From the NCBI GenBank assembly GCA_025450255.1, contig JANWHV010000041.1, positions 1 to 8,333 of the forward strand: DNA of 8,333 nt, read 5' to 3'. Source of the stretch: Chloroflexota bacterium (GTDB lineage: Bacteria > Chloroflexota > UBA5177 > JANWHV01). The position numbers and the translations under genes are program-made. Under the pieces are notes generated by a model. It was not told the origin of the DNA, did not search any database, and was given only the letters and a program-made list of their open reading frames with translations. Positions within the stretch are counted from its first letter, which is position 1. Every line of letters begins with the position of its first letter. Positions 1-6,432 of this stretch are shown piece after piece.

Positions 1-40
1 CTGGACCCGTTGGCGACAGCATCATCTGCACAGCAGACTT

Positions 41-49
41 GGGGGGTGA
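41..49 (+). promoter_or_regulatory. Shine-Dalgarno supporting the TTG start at 53
   Basis: The run GGGGGGTGA matches the extended SD consensus GGAGGTGA apart from one A-to-G change, which can still pair with the 16S tail as G-U. Its G-rich core ends six bases before the TTG at 53. The TGA at 47-49 is also an in-frame stop, so no start further upstream is possible. Together these fix TTG as the likely initiation codon. Confidence 0.5.
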
Positions 50-52
50 CCA

Positions 53-289
53 TTGTCAGAGCATGATGACAGCGTCGAACAGAACAATTTACGAGAGGCA
101 ACCCAACAATACATCGAACTGTTGCCGCCCGCGCATCGAGGGCTGCTGCAACTCATTGCGGATGATTATAAGAAGCCTCCACATGCGCTGGTCGCCGGAG
201 CCATCGAGCAACTAATTATTGGCTGGACGCAGGAAGTCGTACCGAACGATCGAGACCGCAAGCCAGTCCTGGTGCGCCGGTCAGCCTGA
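53..289 (+). CDS. Small hypothetical protein, ribbon-helix-helix-like
   Basis: This is a 78-residue protein starting at TTG behind a good SD. An in-frame stop lies only one codon upstream of the start, so the gene cannot extend further. Residues about 20-57 read as a short strand (QQYIELLPP) followed by two amphipathic helices joined by a turn (LLQLIADDYKK, then PPHALVAGAIEQLI). This pattern resembles MetJ/Arc/CopG ribbon-helix-helix DNA-binding proteins and some antitoxins. The basic tail (DRDRKPVLVRRSA) would suit nucleic-acid contact. The fold is inferred from pattern alone. If it is an antitoxin, no toxin lies downstream on the same strand, and anything upstream is outside the window. Third codon positions look less GC-rich than in the metabolic operon, which could mean transfer or just a short gene. 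The next gene is convergent. It could also be an unrelated helical protein. Confidence 0.55.
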   Translation: MSEHDDSVEQNNLREATQQYIELLPPAHRGLLQLIADDYKKPPHALVAGAIEQLIIGWTQEVVPNDRDRKPVLVRRSA

Positions 290-375
290 CTGTTCCCTGG
301 ACATGCCCATGCCGTCATCCACGAACGAGTTGACCCTCGCGGCGCCATGCTGTGTGGCGTCGCCGTTGTCTCGAT

Positions 376-401
376 CGGTCCTTCATGGGCGGAAAGGACC
401 G
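376..401. terminator. Stem-loop in the convergent gap, possible bidirectional terminator
   Basis: CGGTCCTT (376-383) pairs perfectly with AAGGACCG (394-401) across a 10-base loop, giving an 8-bp GC-rich stem. It lies between the 3' ends of two convergent genes, at 289 (+) and 463 (-), where a shared terminator is expected. Neither side has a clear U-tract, so it is not a textbook intrinsic terminator. It could be a Rho-assisted site or a chance hairpin. The rest of the gap (290-375 and 402-462) shows only short GC-rich inverted repeats and no gene. Confidence 0.3.
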
Positions 402-462
402 CGGGACAATCGTCGCCGGGAGTTGTCTAGACGGCCCTAAAGGACCTGGTGGGGCCGAGGGG

Positions 463-1092
463 CTACTCCGATGCATCCTCCGCCCCGTTCGCGAGCGCCT
501 TCCACTCCGCCGAGAGCGTGTCGTGACGCTGCTTTGCTCCATCGTATGCCGTAGCCCAGGTGCGTCGTGCTTGTTGGACGAGCCGTGTGGGCATGTCGGA
601 GTGATATGCCGACTCAAGCGCGGGATCCCCGGCATAACCGCGATCGATCATCTCCGCCGTCCAGGCGGCGCGCAGATCGACGGTTTCCAGTGTTGAAATC
701 CAGGCCTCGGCGACCGCAATGCCGCGTGTAGCAGCGTCCATGGCCTCCGCCTCACGCGCCACTTCTTCTTCAATCTGGCGGACGAAGACAACGCGCCCCG
801 GACTATCCTCGAGATGATATGTCGTGAGCGGAGTCAAGCAGTCGCGCGCATCCGACGAAAGCACCTGCAATCTCACTCGTTGAACGCCCAGGTCGATACG
901 GAGCCGCGCTCTGCCCCGCGGGTCGAGCCACGTCAGCTCTGGTAGCGCGCCCGTGCCCAGCACCTCATCCTTGGCGTCACTCCACCAAAAATTTGTGAGG
1001 TGTAGCGTTCCCGCGTAATTGTGCCTGCACAGTCTGTACATTGACGCCGTTTCACTGCCGATCCATGAGTCGCGTTTCAGATCCTCGGTCAT
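463..1092 (-). CDS. Hypothetical protein, 209 aa
   Basis: I do not recognise this family. The ATG at 1090-1092 (minus strand) is preceded by AGGAG with four bases between, a clear ribosome binding site. The stop is TAG at 463-465. The protein has no signal peptide or membrane segment and looks soluble. The N-terminal half (residues about 1-110) is rich in aromatic residues and alternating hydrophobic strands, for example TLHLTNFWWSDAK, ELTWLDPRGRARLRIDLG and RVRLQVLSSDAR, suggesting a beta-rich domain. Residues about 125-205 are helical and highly charged (RQIEEEVAREAEAMDAATRG, QQARRTWATAYDGAKQRHD). Natural composition, length and the SD argue that it is real. Overlapping plus-strand frames have Cys/Arg-rich shadow composition. 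It is transcribed divergently from the amidohydrolase operon and could share a control region with it. It shows no DNA-binding motif that would make it an obvious regulator. Confidence 0.65.
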   Translation of the reverse strand: MTEDLKRDSWIGSETASMYRLCRHNYAGTLHLTNFWWSDAKDEVLGTGALPELTWLDPRGRARLRIDLGVQRVRLQVLSSDARDCLTPLTTYHLEDSPGRVVFVRQIEEEVAREAEAMDAATRGIAVAEAWISTLETVDLRAAWTAEMIDRGYAGDPALESAYHSDMPTRLVQQARRTWATAYDGAKQRHDTLSAEWKALANGAEDASE

Positions 1093-1310
1093 CTCGCTCC
1101 TCGAGATATGTCGGCAACCATATGAACAATGCGTCGCGCGGACGATGTATGTCCGTTACAGTCTATCACCATCGCCGGCGGGGCGACCGTTGCATGAATG
1201 CCAGAATAGGTACGCTATATACAGCATATGGCGAGCAATTGTAAGTCGTTATGTGCATAGATGGTTTTCGACTTGCTGTGCGTCCGCGTAACTGAATCGA
1301 GGTTACTGAC
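1093..1310. promoter_or_regulatory. Divergent intergenic region, probable promoters
   Basis: This 218-bp stretch separates the minus-strand hypothetical gene from the amidohydrolase operon and must hold the promoters for both. It is noticeably more AT-rich than its surroundings, most of all at 1190-1265. For the operon, a weak candidate is TTGCAT (1190-1195) with TACGCT (1211-1216) at a short 15-base spacing, or the neighbouring TATATA (1216-1221) at 20 bases. CATATG occurs twice (around 1119 and 1226). No strong operator palindrome, riboswitch or RNA gene is visible. Short ORFs crossing the region overlap one another and have biased composition, so I do not call them. Confidence 0.4.
1298..1302 (+). 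promoter_or_regulatory. Shine-Dalgarno supporting the GTG start at 1311
   Basis: CGAGG ends eight bases before the GTG at 1311, an ideal spacing. It selects this GTG over any downstream ATG: the next in-frame Met is residue 15, which has no SD in front of it. Confidence 0.5.
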
Positions 1311-2363
1311 GTGTCAACTGAGTTGTCGTTGCGAGATTTCGCCCCGCGGCCCATGCTGGTCACGGAAGCCCACCAGGTGCAACGTGCACGCTCCAGCGCG
1401 ATTGACGCGCACAATCACCTGGGCCGCTGGTTGACCCCGGATCATTCCTGGATGGTCCCGGACGTACACGCGCTCATTCGCATCATGGACGCCTGCAACA
1501 TTTCGACCATCGTCAATCTCGACGGCATGTGGGGAGATGAGCTCGAGGCTAACCTCGATCGCTATGACCGCGCCTGGCCAGGAAGGTTCCGCACCTTTGC
1601 CCAGTGTGAGTGGACACTTCTGGATCGGCAAGATTTCGGCGAGCGCCTCGCTCGCCAGCTTGAAGACAGCATCGCCAGGGGCGCGCGCGGCCTAAAGGTA
1701 TGGAAAACGCTGGGGTTGCAATACCGTGATCGCTCCGGCAAGCTCCTGGCAATCGACGATCGCCGTCTTGACGATCTCTGGACCACCGCGGGAAACCTGA
1801 ACGTGCCCGTGCTCGTGCACATCGCCGACCCCGTGGCGTTTTTTCTCCCACTCGACGCGGAAAATGAACGCTGGGAAGAATTACATGAGCACCCTGATTG
1901 GCATTTTCCGCCGCCCAACTTCCCGTCCTTCGATACCTTAATCGAGCAGTTCGAGTCAATCATCGCCCGCCACCCGAGAACGACCTTTATTGGCGCTCAT
2001 GTCGGCTGTTACGCCGAAAATCTTGGCTGGGTCGGACGCATGCTCGACCAATACCCTAACTTCAACGTGGATATTTCGGCTCGCCTTGCGGAACTTGGGC
2101 GCCAGCCGTATTCGTCAAAGCGCTTTTTGGAGCGGTACAGCAGCCGGGTCGTCTTTGGGTCGGACAGTTTCCCGCCACAGCCGGAATGTTACGCGCCGTA
2201 TTTCCGCTTCCTTGAAACGGCCGACGAATACTTTGACTATTCCCCAGACTCTGTTGGCGCCCAGGGTCGATGGCGGATCTATGGCGTTGAACTTCCCGAT
2301 GCCGCGCTGAGTGACATCTACTCGGCCACCGCCGGGCGATTGATCCCAGAGGCTCTTTCATGA
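1311..2363 (+). CDS. Amidohydrolase_2 family TIM-barrel metal hydrolase
   Basis: This 350-residue protein is a metal-dependent hydrolase of the Amidohydrolase_2 family (PF04909), as judged by motif. The barrel's metal and catalytic positions are intact. They are the HxH pair H34/H36 in IDAHNHLG after strand 1, H170 in VLVHIADP, H230 in FIGAHVG, and D285 in VVFGSDS after strand 8. K129 in GLKVWKTLG is also typical of the superfamily. There is no signal peptide, so it acts in the cytoplasm. Known relatives include sugar lactonases, other C-O hydrolases and some decarboxylases. The segment around 182-198, with NERWEELHEHPDW, recalls an uncharacterised bacterial subgroup, from memory only. It is the first gene of a three-gene operon, and its TGA overlaps the next ATG by four bases (ATGA at 2360-2363). 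With two Gfo/Idh/MocA dehydrogenases downstream, hydrolysis of a lactone or keto-sugar product is a reasonable guess. The exact substrate is unknown. Confidence 0.9.
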   Translation: MSTELSLRDFAPRPMLVTEAHQVQRARSSAIDAHNHLGRWLTPDHSWMVPDVHALIRIMDACNISTIVNLDGMWGDELEANLDRYDRAWPGRFRTFAQCEWTLLDRQDFGERLARQLEDSIARGARGLKVWKTLGLQYRDRSGKLLAIDDRRLDDLWTTAGNLNVPVLVHIADPVAFFLPLDAENERWEELHEHPDWHFPPPNFPSFDTLIEQFESIIARHPRTTFIGAHVGCYAENLGWVGRMLDQYPNFNVDISARLAELGRQPYSSKRFLERYSSRVVFGSDSFPPQPECYAPYFRFLETADEYFDYSPDSVGAQGRWRIYGVELPDAALSDIYSATAGRLIPEALS

Positions 2364-3361
2364 CGCGTATCGCAATCGCGGGTACCGGGTCAATGGCGCG
2401 TATACACGCCCTGGCATTCCAGTCCGTCCCCGATGCGTTTATTGTAGCGGTGCTTGGCCGGGATACAGGTCGCACCGCCGCCTTTGCGGCAGAATTCGGC
2501 GCCGTTCCGTATACAAACCTTGACCTCCTGCTATCCGAGGCGCCATGTGACGTGCTGGATTGTTGCGTCGCCACGCCAGGGCACCGCGAGACAGTCGTCG
2601 CTGCCGCCGCTCGTGGTCGTCACGTGATCACCGAGAAGCCGTTGGCACTCAACCTGGCGGACGCCGAGGCAATGATAGAGGCGTGCCGTGTCGCGGGCGT
2701 TCATTTATTGGTCGGCCATGTGCTCCGCTTTGAGCCTGAATTTCGGGCCCTGAGCGCTGCCGTTTCCGCCGGCAATATCGGCACGCCAGTGAGCGCCAAC
2801 TTCCTTCGACAGGGATTCTACCCCACCGGACGCGACGAGTGGTATGGCGATTCGGCGCGGAGCGGCGGCATATTCGTCGATCTCTTGATTCATGACTTCG
2901 ACTGGGCGCTGGCGCGGTTTGGCCCCGCCAAGTGTGTATTCGCCAAGCTGGTCGACCATCAGGACGCGCCTAGATTTGCCCAGGGCATGGCAATACTCCG
3001 GCATAGCGGCGGCGTCATAAGTATGATCACCGGTACCTGGGGCTATCCGGGCGACTTCACGGTGGCGGTTGAATTGGTAGGCACGGGCGGCTTACTACGC
3101 CTGCACTCGGACCAGTCAAGGCCGCTTGTATTCCGGCGTGTAACGGAAGCGCGACATGATGCCGGCGTTGCGCTGCCGGATTTGAACGGCACGAGCGATC
3201 CGTATCGTTTACAGCTCGCGCATTTCCTGGACGTCATCGCGCGCCGTGCCGAGCCGGAAATCCAACCCGAAGAGTCGCTGGCAGCCCTCCGCGTCGCGCT
3301 TGCCGCCGTCGCATCGTCCGCCAGCGGCCTGCCTCAGATTGTCGAAGACACACAGACATGA
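2360..3361 (+). CDS. Gfo/Idh/MocA family oxidoreductase (first copy)
   Basis: This 333-residue NAD(P)-dependent dehydrogenase has the two-domain Gfo/Idh/MocA fold. The N-terminal Rossmann domain (about 1-120) opens with RIAIAGTGSMARIHA, including the G8-x-G10 turn. The family's EKP motif is at 92-94 (VITEKPLAL), with K93 as the conserved active-site lysine. The C-terminal alpha/beta domain carries SGGIFVDLLIHDFDWAL (168-184), whose D174 and H178 match the catalytic Asp/His positions of inositol dehydrogenase-type enzymes. The length is normal. The start overlaps the upstream stop by four bases, and GAGG lies seven bases before the ATG, so translation is both coupled and independently primed. 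The likely reaction is reversible oxidation of a hydroxyl on a sugar, cyclitol or derivative in the cytoplasm. Substrate and cofactor preference cannot be read. It is clearly a different subfamily from the following gene, not a recent tandem duplicate. Confidence 0.92.
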   Translation: MTRIAIAGTGSMARIHALAFQSVPDAFIVAVLGRDTGRTAAFAAEFGAVPYTNLDLLLSEAPCDVLDCCVATPGHRETVVAAAARGRHVITEKPLALNLADAEAMIEACRVAGVHLLVGHVLRFEPEFRALSAAVSAGNIGTPVSANFLRQGFYPTGRDEWYGDSARSGGIFVDLLIHDFDWALARFGPAKCVFAKLVDHQDAPRFAQGMAILRHSGGVISMITGTWGYPGDFTVAVELVGTGGLLRLHSDQSRPLVFRRVTEARHDAGVALPDLNGTSDPYRLQLAHFLDVIARRAEPEIQPEESLAALRVALAAVASSASGLPQIVEDTQT

Positions 3362-4371
3362 TGGCGCCAATGCGTTTTGCCTTATTAAGCGGGGCGCACG
3401 TGCATGCGGAGGCATACGCCAACGTTCTTTCACGTACGTCAGAGTGCTCGTTAGCCGTTGTCTGGGACGACGACACCAGGCGCGGCGAAGCGCTGGCCCG
3501 CAAATTTTCCGTCCCATTCGAACCTTCGCTTGCATCGGCGTTGCGTCTCGAAATTGTCGACGCCGCGATCGTCACCGCGGAGAACGCGCTACACCACGCG
3601 CTGTGCCTGGCGGCCTGCGCGGCTGGGTTGCACGTTCTGTGCGAGAAACCGTTAGCGCTTTCTGCGACACACGCGGAGGAGATGATCTCCGCCGCCGAAC
3701 GCGCCGGTGTTCTGCTCGCCACCGCATTTCCAATGCGCCATAATTTGCCCGCGCGCCGGCTAAAAGAGCGGCTGGATGCCGGTGCGCTCGGTACGGTGCT
3801 CGCGGTCCGCGCCACGAATCATGGCTCCATGCCGTCCGGCTGGTTCAGCGACCCGCGCCTAGCCGGTGGCGGCGCCGTGATGGACCACACCGTTCATGTG
3901 GTGGATATGCTGCGATGGTACTTGCGGGACGAGCCGGTCGAGGTCTATTGCCAGATGTCAAATGGGCTGTTCCGGGGCGCCGTGGAAGATGTGGCTTTCA
4001 TGCTTATAACGTTCGCCGGTGGCGCCGTGGCGACACTCGACCCCAGTTGGTCGAGGCCCGCCGCGTCATTTCCTATCTGGGGCGACCTTACACTTGAAAT
4101 CGCCGGCGTCGAAGGCACCGCCCAGCTTGATGCCTTCGCGCAAAAGTTAGAGCTGTATCCATCCGACAGCGGGCGTCCATCGTGGCTGGCGTGGGGCGAC
4201 AACGCTGACGCGGCCATGATTCTTGACTTTGTTGAGTCAATTCGCGAGCGCCGACAGCCTGCCGCTAGCGGGCGTGACGGCGAGCGAGCACTCGCCGTCG
4301 TGCTCGCGGCATACGAATCGGCGGCGTCCGGGCAGCCGGCTGACGTACCGCCGATTATGGTGCATTCCTGA
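3358..4371 (+). CDS. Gfo/Idh/MocA family oxidoreductase (second copy)
   Basis: This 337-residue member of the same superfamily has intact catalytic-domain motifs: EKP at 96-98 (VLCEKPLAL) and GGGAVMDHTVHVVDML (170-185), with D176, H180 and D183. The dinucleotide-binding turn is unusual. In place of G-x-G-x-x-G/A it reads RFALLSGAHVHAEAY (6-20), with histidines where small residues are common. Some Gfo/Idh/MocA subfamilies tolerate this AHxHA form, so it need not be inactive. The start overlaps the previous TGA by four bases (ATGA 3358-3361) and has no clear SD, pointing to coupled translation. ATG at 3361 or 3370 is also in frame, and the latter starts directly at the first Rossmann strand. 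It probably acts on a related or successive intermediate to that of the gene before it. A 135-bp gap without an obvious terminator follows. Confidence 0.92.
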   Translation: MMAPMRFALLSGAHVHAEAYANVLSRTSECSLAVVWDDDTRRGEALARKFSVPFEPSLASALRLEIVDAAIVTAENALHHALCLAACAAGLHVLCEKPLALSATHAEEMISAAERAGVLLATAFPMRHNLPARRLKERLDAGALGTVLAVRATNHGSMPSGWFSDPRLAGGGAVMDHTVHVVDMLRWYLRDEPVEVYCQMSNGLFRGAVEDVAFMLITFAGGAVATLDPSWSRPAASFPIWGDLTLEIAGVEGTAQLDAFAQKLELYPSDSGRPSWLAWGDNADAAMILDFVESIRERRQPAASGRDGERALAVVLAAYESAASGQPADVPPIMVHS

Positions 4372-4506
4372 CCTATCCCCCGCGGACTGTCCCGACCATT
4401 CGCGCCGATGTCCGGCGCCTGGCCGTGCGAGGCCGTCGCCATTTCGCACGCGTGTGTCCGACCCCGTGGTAAACGTGCGACGGGACTGTAACCGTACGTT
4501 CGTGAT
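4372..4506 (+). other. Intergenic gap after the operon
   Basis: This 135-bp GC-rich gap holds no gene. GCGCC (4402-4406) pairs with GGCGC (4414-4418) over a 7-base loop. Immediately after, GGCC (4421-4424) can pair with GGCC (4431-4434). Neither is followed by a U-tract, so intrinsic termination is not supported. I see no convincing -35/-10 pair for the next gene. Confidence 0.35.
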
Positions 4507-5715
4507 ATGGTAGTTTTGAGGAGCGAGCTACACCGCCAGACGGTGATTGGCGCCCACGTTTGGAAGGTTGTTCGTCAGATGGATGAGATGTCCCGCAACT
4601 ATGTTACGCGTGTGTTCCTCGCCATGTCCGCGCCTCTGCCGCGTGCGCGTTTGCGAAATCTCCTTATGGACGCCGAAAACATCGAGATTGTCGGCGAGGC
4701 GGGAAGCGGCGCACTGGCGGCCGAGCGCGCGGTCGATTGCAAGCCCGACATCTTGTTGGTCGACGATCGAATCCTGGCGGACGAGGCCATTGAGCTTTTC
4801 TCGCGCCTTCAAGGCACGCCGCCATCGTGTAAGTTCGTGCTCGTGACGCCAAATCCCCAGTCGGTGGTCAACCGTGGGCCGGTGCCGATAGCCGCTATGG
4901 TGCCGCTTGATACCGCGGGGCCCTGGCTGCGGCAGCGCCTTGACTCGGTCATGCGCCACGCGAAGATCGAACCCCGTCCGCCCGCTTCCGTACGCGTAGC
5001 CGGCATGGAGAGCAGGTTTGTGGTACACCCCGACGTCCAGGCGCCCGTGCCTACGCCAATCTCGAGCTTGGCGACCTCACGACTGGATCGCATGCCGCCT
5101 GACGGCGAGGTGATGCCTCTCGATAGTGCCCGGCCGCCACTCGACGAGGACCTATTTGCCACGCGGCGCCTTGATAGCAGCGGGCGCAGGCAGACAACCG
5201 AGGCAGGCAATCGTCTATCTGAGCGCCTGGCCGCCACGGTGCATCACCTGGAACAACAGAAAGACAGCGTGACGGGACTCTTTAATACCAAGGTTCTTGG
5301 CGGCTCGTTACGTACGCTGGCCGAAGTTGGCTACCAGGCGGCGGTCCTCGTCGTTCATTTCTGGTATAGATCCTCTACAGGCGCGCCGCTCGCGTTTGGC
5401 ATCGAGCCGAGGACTATTCGTACCGCGGCGGCACTACTCAAGACCAATGTGCGACACCAAGACGTCGTTTGTCGTCTGGAGGACTTTAGTTTCGCGGTGG
5501 TGATGCCAGGTATCGCAGCCGAAACCGCGCCCGGAGCGGTTCAACGGGTCCTCGCCGCGCTGAATCGCCTGACGGGGAGCCAGGACGGCGCTGACGCCGT
5601 CCTTGAAGTCGCGCACGGCATTGGCTATTGGGCGCCTCCTATGACCGCCGCCGAGCCGCTTGACCAGGCGTGGCGGTCAATGGTAGCCGACCGGAATGCA
5701 CACACCCAGGTCTAG
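4507..5715 (+). CDS. Degenerate receiver (REC-like) plus degenerate GGDEF-like protein
   Basis: This 402-residue protein has a response-regulator-like N-terminus and a diguanylate-cyclase-like C-terminus. Residues about 33-150 follow the REC pattern (TRVFLAMSAPLPRARLRNLL; KPDILLVDDRIL; KFVLVTPN). D86 sits at the phospho-acceptor position, but the acidic pair after strand 1 is M40-S41 and the strand-5 lysine is missing. Residues 155-235 are a Pro/Arg-rich linker. Residues 236-256 look like a signalling helix leading into DSVTGLFNTK (253-262), the DxLTGLxNR-like entry of a GGDEF domain. The signature itself reads RLEDFSFAV (323-331) where RLGGDEFAV is expected, so cyclase activity is very unlikely. 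R316-H317-Q318-D319 lies exactly five residues before that signature, where the c-di-GMP inhibitory-site RxxD sits. ATG at 4579 (residue 25), with GGAAGG 11 bases upstream, may be the true start, because 4507 lacks an SD. It probably binds a nucleotide or partner rather than catalysing. I did not identify the family. Confidence 0.8.
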   Translation: MVVLRSELHRQTVIGAHVWKVVRQMDEMSRNYVTRVFLAMSAPLPRARLRNLLMDAENIEIVGEAGSGALAAERAVDCKPDILLVDDRILADEAIELFSRLQGTPPSCKFVLVTPNPQSVVNRGPVPIAAMVPLDTAGPWLRQRLDSVMRHAKIEPRPPASVRVAGMESRFVVHPDVQAPVPTPISSLATSRLDRMPPDGEVMPLDSARPPLDEDLFATRRLDSSGRRQTTEAGNRLSERLAATVHHLEQQKDSVTGLFNTKVLGGSLRTLAEVGYQAAVLVVHFWYRSSTGAPLAFGIEPRTIRTAAALLKTNVRHQDVVCRLEDFSFAVVMPGIAAETAPGAVQRVLAALNRLTGSQDGADAVLEVAHGIGYWAPPMTAAEPLDQAWRSMVADRNAHTQV

Positions 5716-5792
5716 ATCGTGCGAACGTGCGCCGAAATCGACGGTTCGCTCGACGCTGGGCGCGTCCGCAAACGGTAAGGAAAATACTCCCC

Positions 5793-6305
5793 TTGAAACG
5801 TGCGCCGCTTGAGCCACGAGCTGTCTCGGCATCGCGTACGACGCTCGCGCAAATAATGTTACCGGAGGACGCGAATCCCGATGCTCACGTTCACGGCGGC
5901 ACGATCATGAAGATCGCCGATTCCGCCGCCGGTGTGGCGGCTACCCGACACTGCCGCAGCCGGGTCGTGACCGCGCGTCTTGACGGCATGAATCTTGTTG
6001 CCCCCGTTTATGTCGGCAATCTCGTCACAGTCATGGCGTCGGTGAACTTTGCCGGCCGCACCAGCATGGAAGTTGGGGTCCGGGTCACCGCGGAAAATGC
6101 CAGAACAGGCGAGGTACGCCACGTCGCGTCAGCTTACTTTGTCTATGTAAGCCTGGACGAAAACGGCAAGCCACAACCGGTGCCGGCGCTCCTGCCGGAA
6201 ACCGATGAGGACAGGCGACGAATGACGGACGCGGCGATGCGCCGCGAACAACGCCTGCAGTTAATTGAACAATTGGCTCGCGGCGAGGATGCGGCGCCGC
6301 GCTGA
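5793..6305 (+). CDS. Acyl-CoA thioesterase, hotdog fold
   Basis: This 170-residue protein matches the YciA/YkhA-type acyl-CoA hydrolase family, which cleaves acyl-CoA to free acid plus CoA in the cytoplasm, usually as an oligomer. Visible motifs are MLPEDANPDAHVHGGTIMK (22-40), with N28, H34 and G35-G36, then D43 in KIADSAAG (the conserved Asp of the hotdog helix). NLVAPVYVGNLVTVMASV (67-84), TSMEVGVRVTAEN (90-102) and VASAYFVYVSLDENGKP follow. The C-terminal 35 residues are charged and helical. The frame is open back to 5670, which would overlap the preceding gene by 46 bases and add an Arg-rich stretch unlike the family. I chose TTG at 5793, with AAGGA 11 bases upstream; GTG at 5727 is an alternative. 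It may be cotranscribed with the upstream signalling gene (77-bp gap). Acyl-chain preference cannot be read. Confidence 0.87.
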   Translation: MKRAPLEPRAVSASRTTLAQIMLPEDANPDAHVHGGTIMKIADSAAGVAATRHCRSRVVTARLDGMNLVAPVYVGNLVTVMASVNFAGRTSMEVGVRVTAENARTGEVRHVASAYFVYVSLDENGKPQPVPALLPETDEDRRRMTDAAMRREQRLQLIEQLARGEDAAPR

Positions 6306-6356
6306 CCCGCATCTCGTCATGGTACTCCACATGCTTAGGTTATGCGCCTCGAAACA

Positions 6357-6386
6357 TTGAACCATCGGCTGACCACATGGTACGAT
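6357..6386 (+). promoter_or_regulatory. Candidate sigma-70-type promoter with extended -10
   Basis: TTGAAC (6357-6362) and TACGAT (6381-6386) each match the housekeeping -35 and -10 consensus at four of six positions, with an 18-base spacer. TG-G directly before the -10 makes an extended -10 element. It lies in the 127-bp gap just upstream of the secreted glycoside hydrolase, on the correct strand, and would give a 5' leader of about 40 bases. This is a pattern match only. Confidence 0.35.
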
Positions 6387-6432
6387 GCGCCGGGCACTGC
6401 AACCATTGGCATGTCAATGCGGATACGACGAA

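Noticed and set aside
1..66. Possible 3' end of an upstream gene in frame 1, ending TGA at 64-66 and overlapping the small gene by 14 bases
   Set aside because: Only about 21 residues are visible, other frames are equally possible, and nothing in the fragment is recognisable.
352..696. Plus-strand open frame opposite the minus-strand hypothetical gene
   Set aside because: It has Cys- and Arg-rich unnatural composition and no SD. The minus-strand frame is longer and has a good SD.
1019..1291. Short overlapping plus-strand open frames in the divergent intergenic region
   Set aside because: They overlap each other and the start of the minus-strand gene, lack an SD, and have Arg/Ser/Cys-rich composition.
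3234..3815. 193-residue minus-strand open frame across the junction of the two oxidoreductases
   Set aside because: It is antisense to two well-supported genes and has Ser/Ala/Arg-rich shadow composition.
2360..4371. Tandem duplication of one oxidoreductase gene
   Set aside because: The two proteins share only superfamily motifs. Rossmann turns, active-site blocks and the rest differ, so they are divergent paralogues.
4402..4434. Pair of short GC hairpins after the operon, considered as a terminator
   Set aside because: The stems are only 4-5 bp and have no U-tract.
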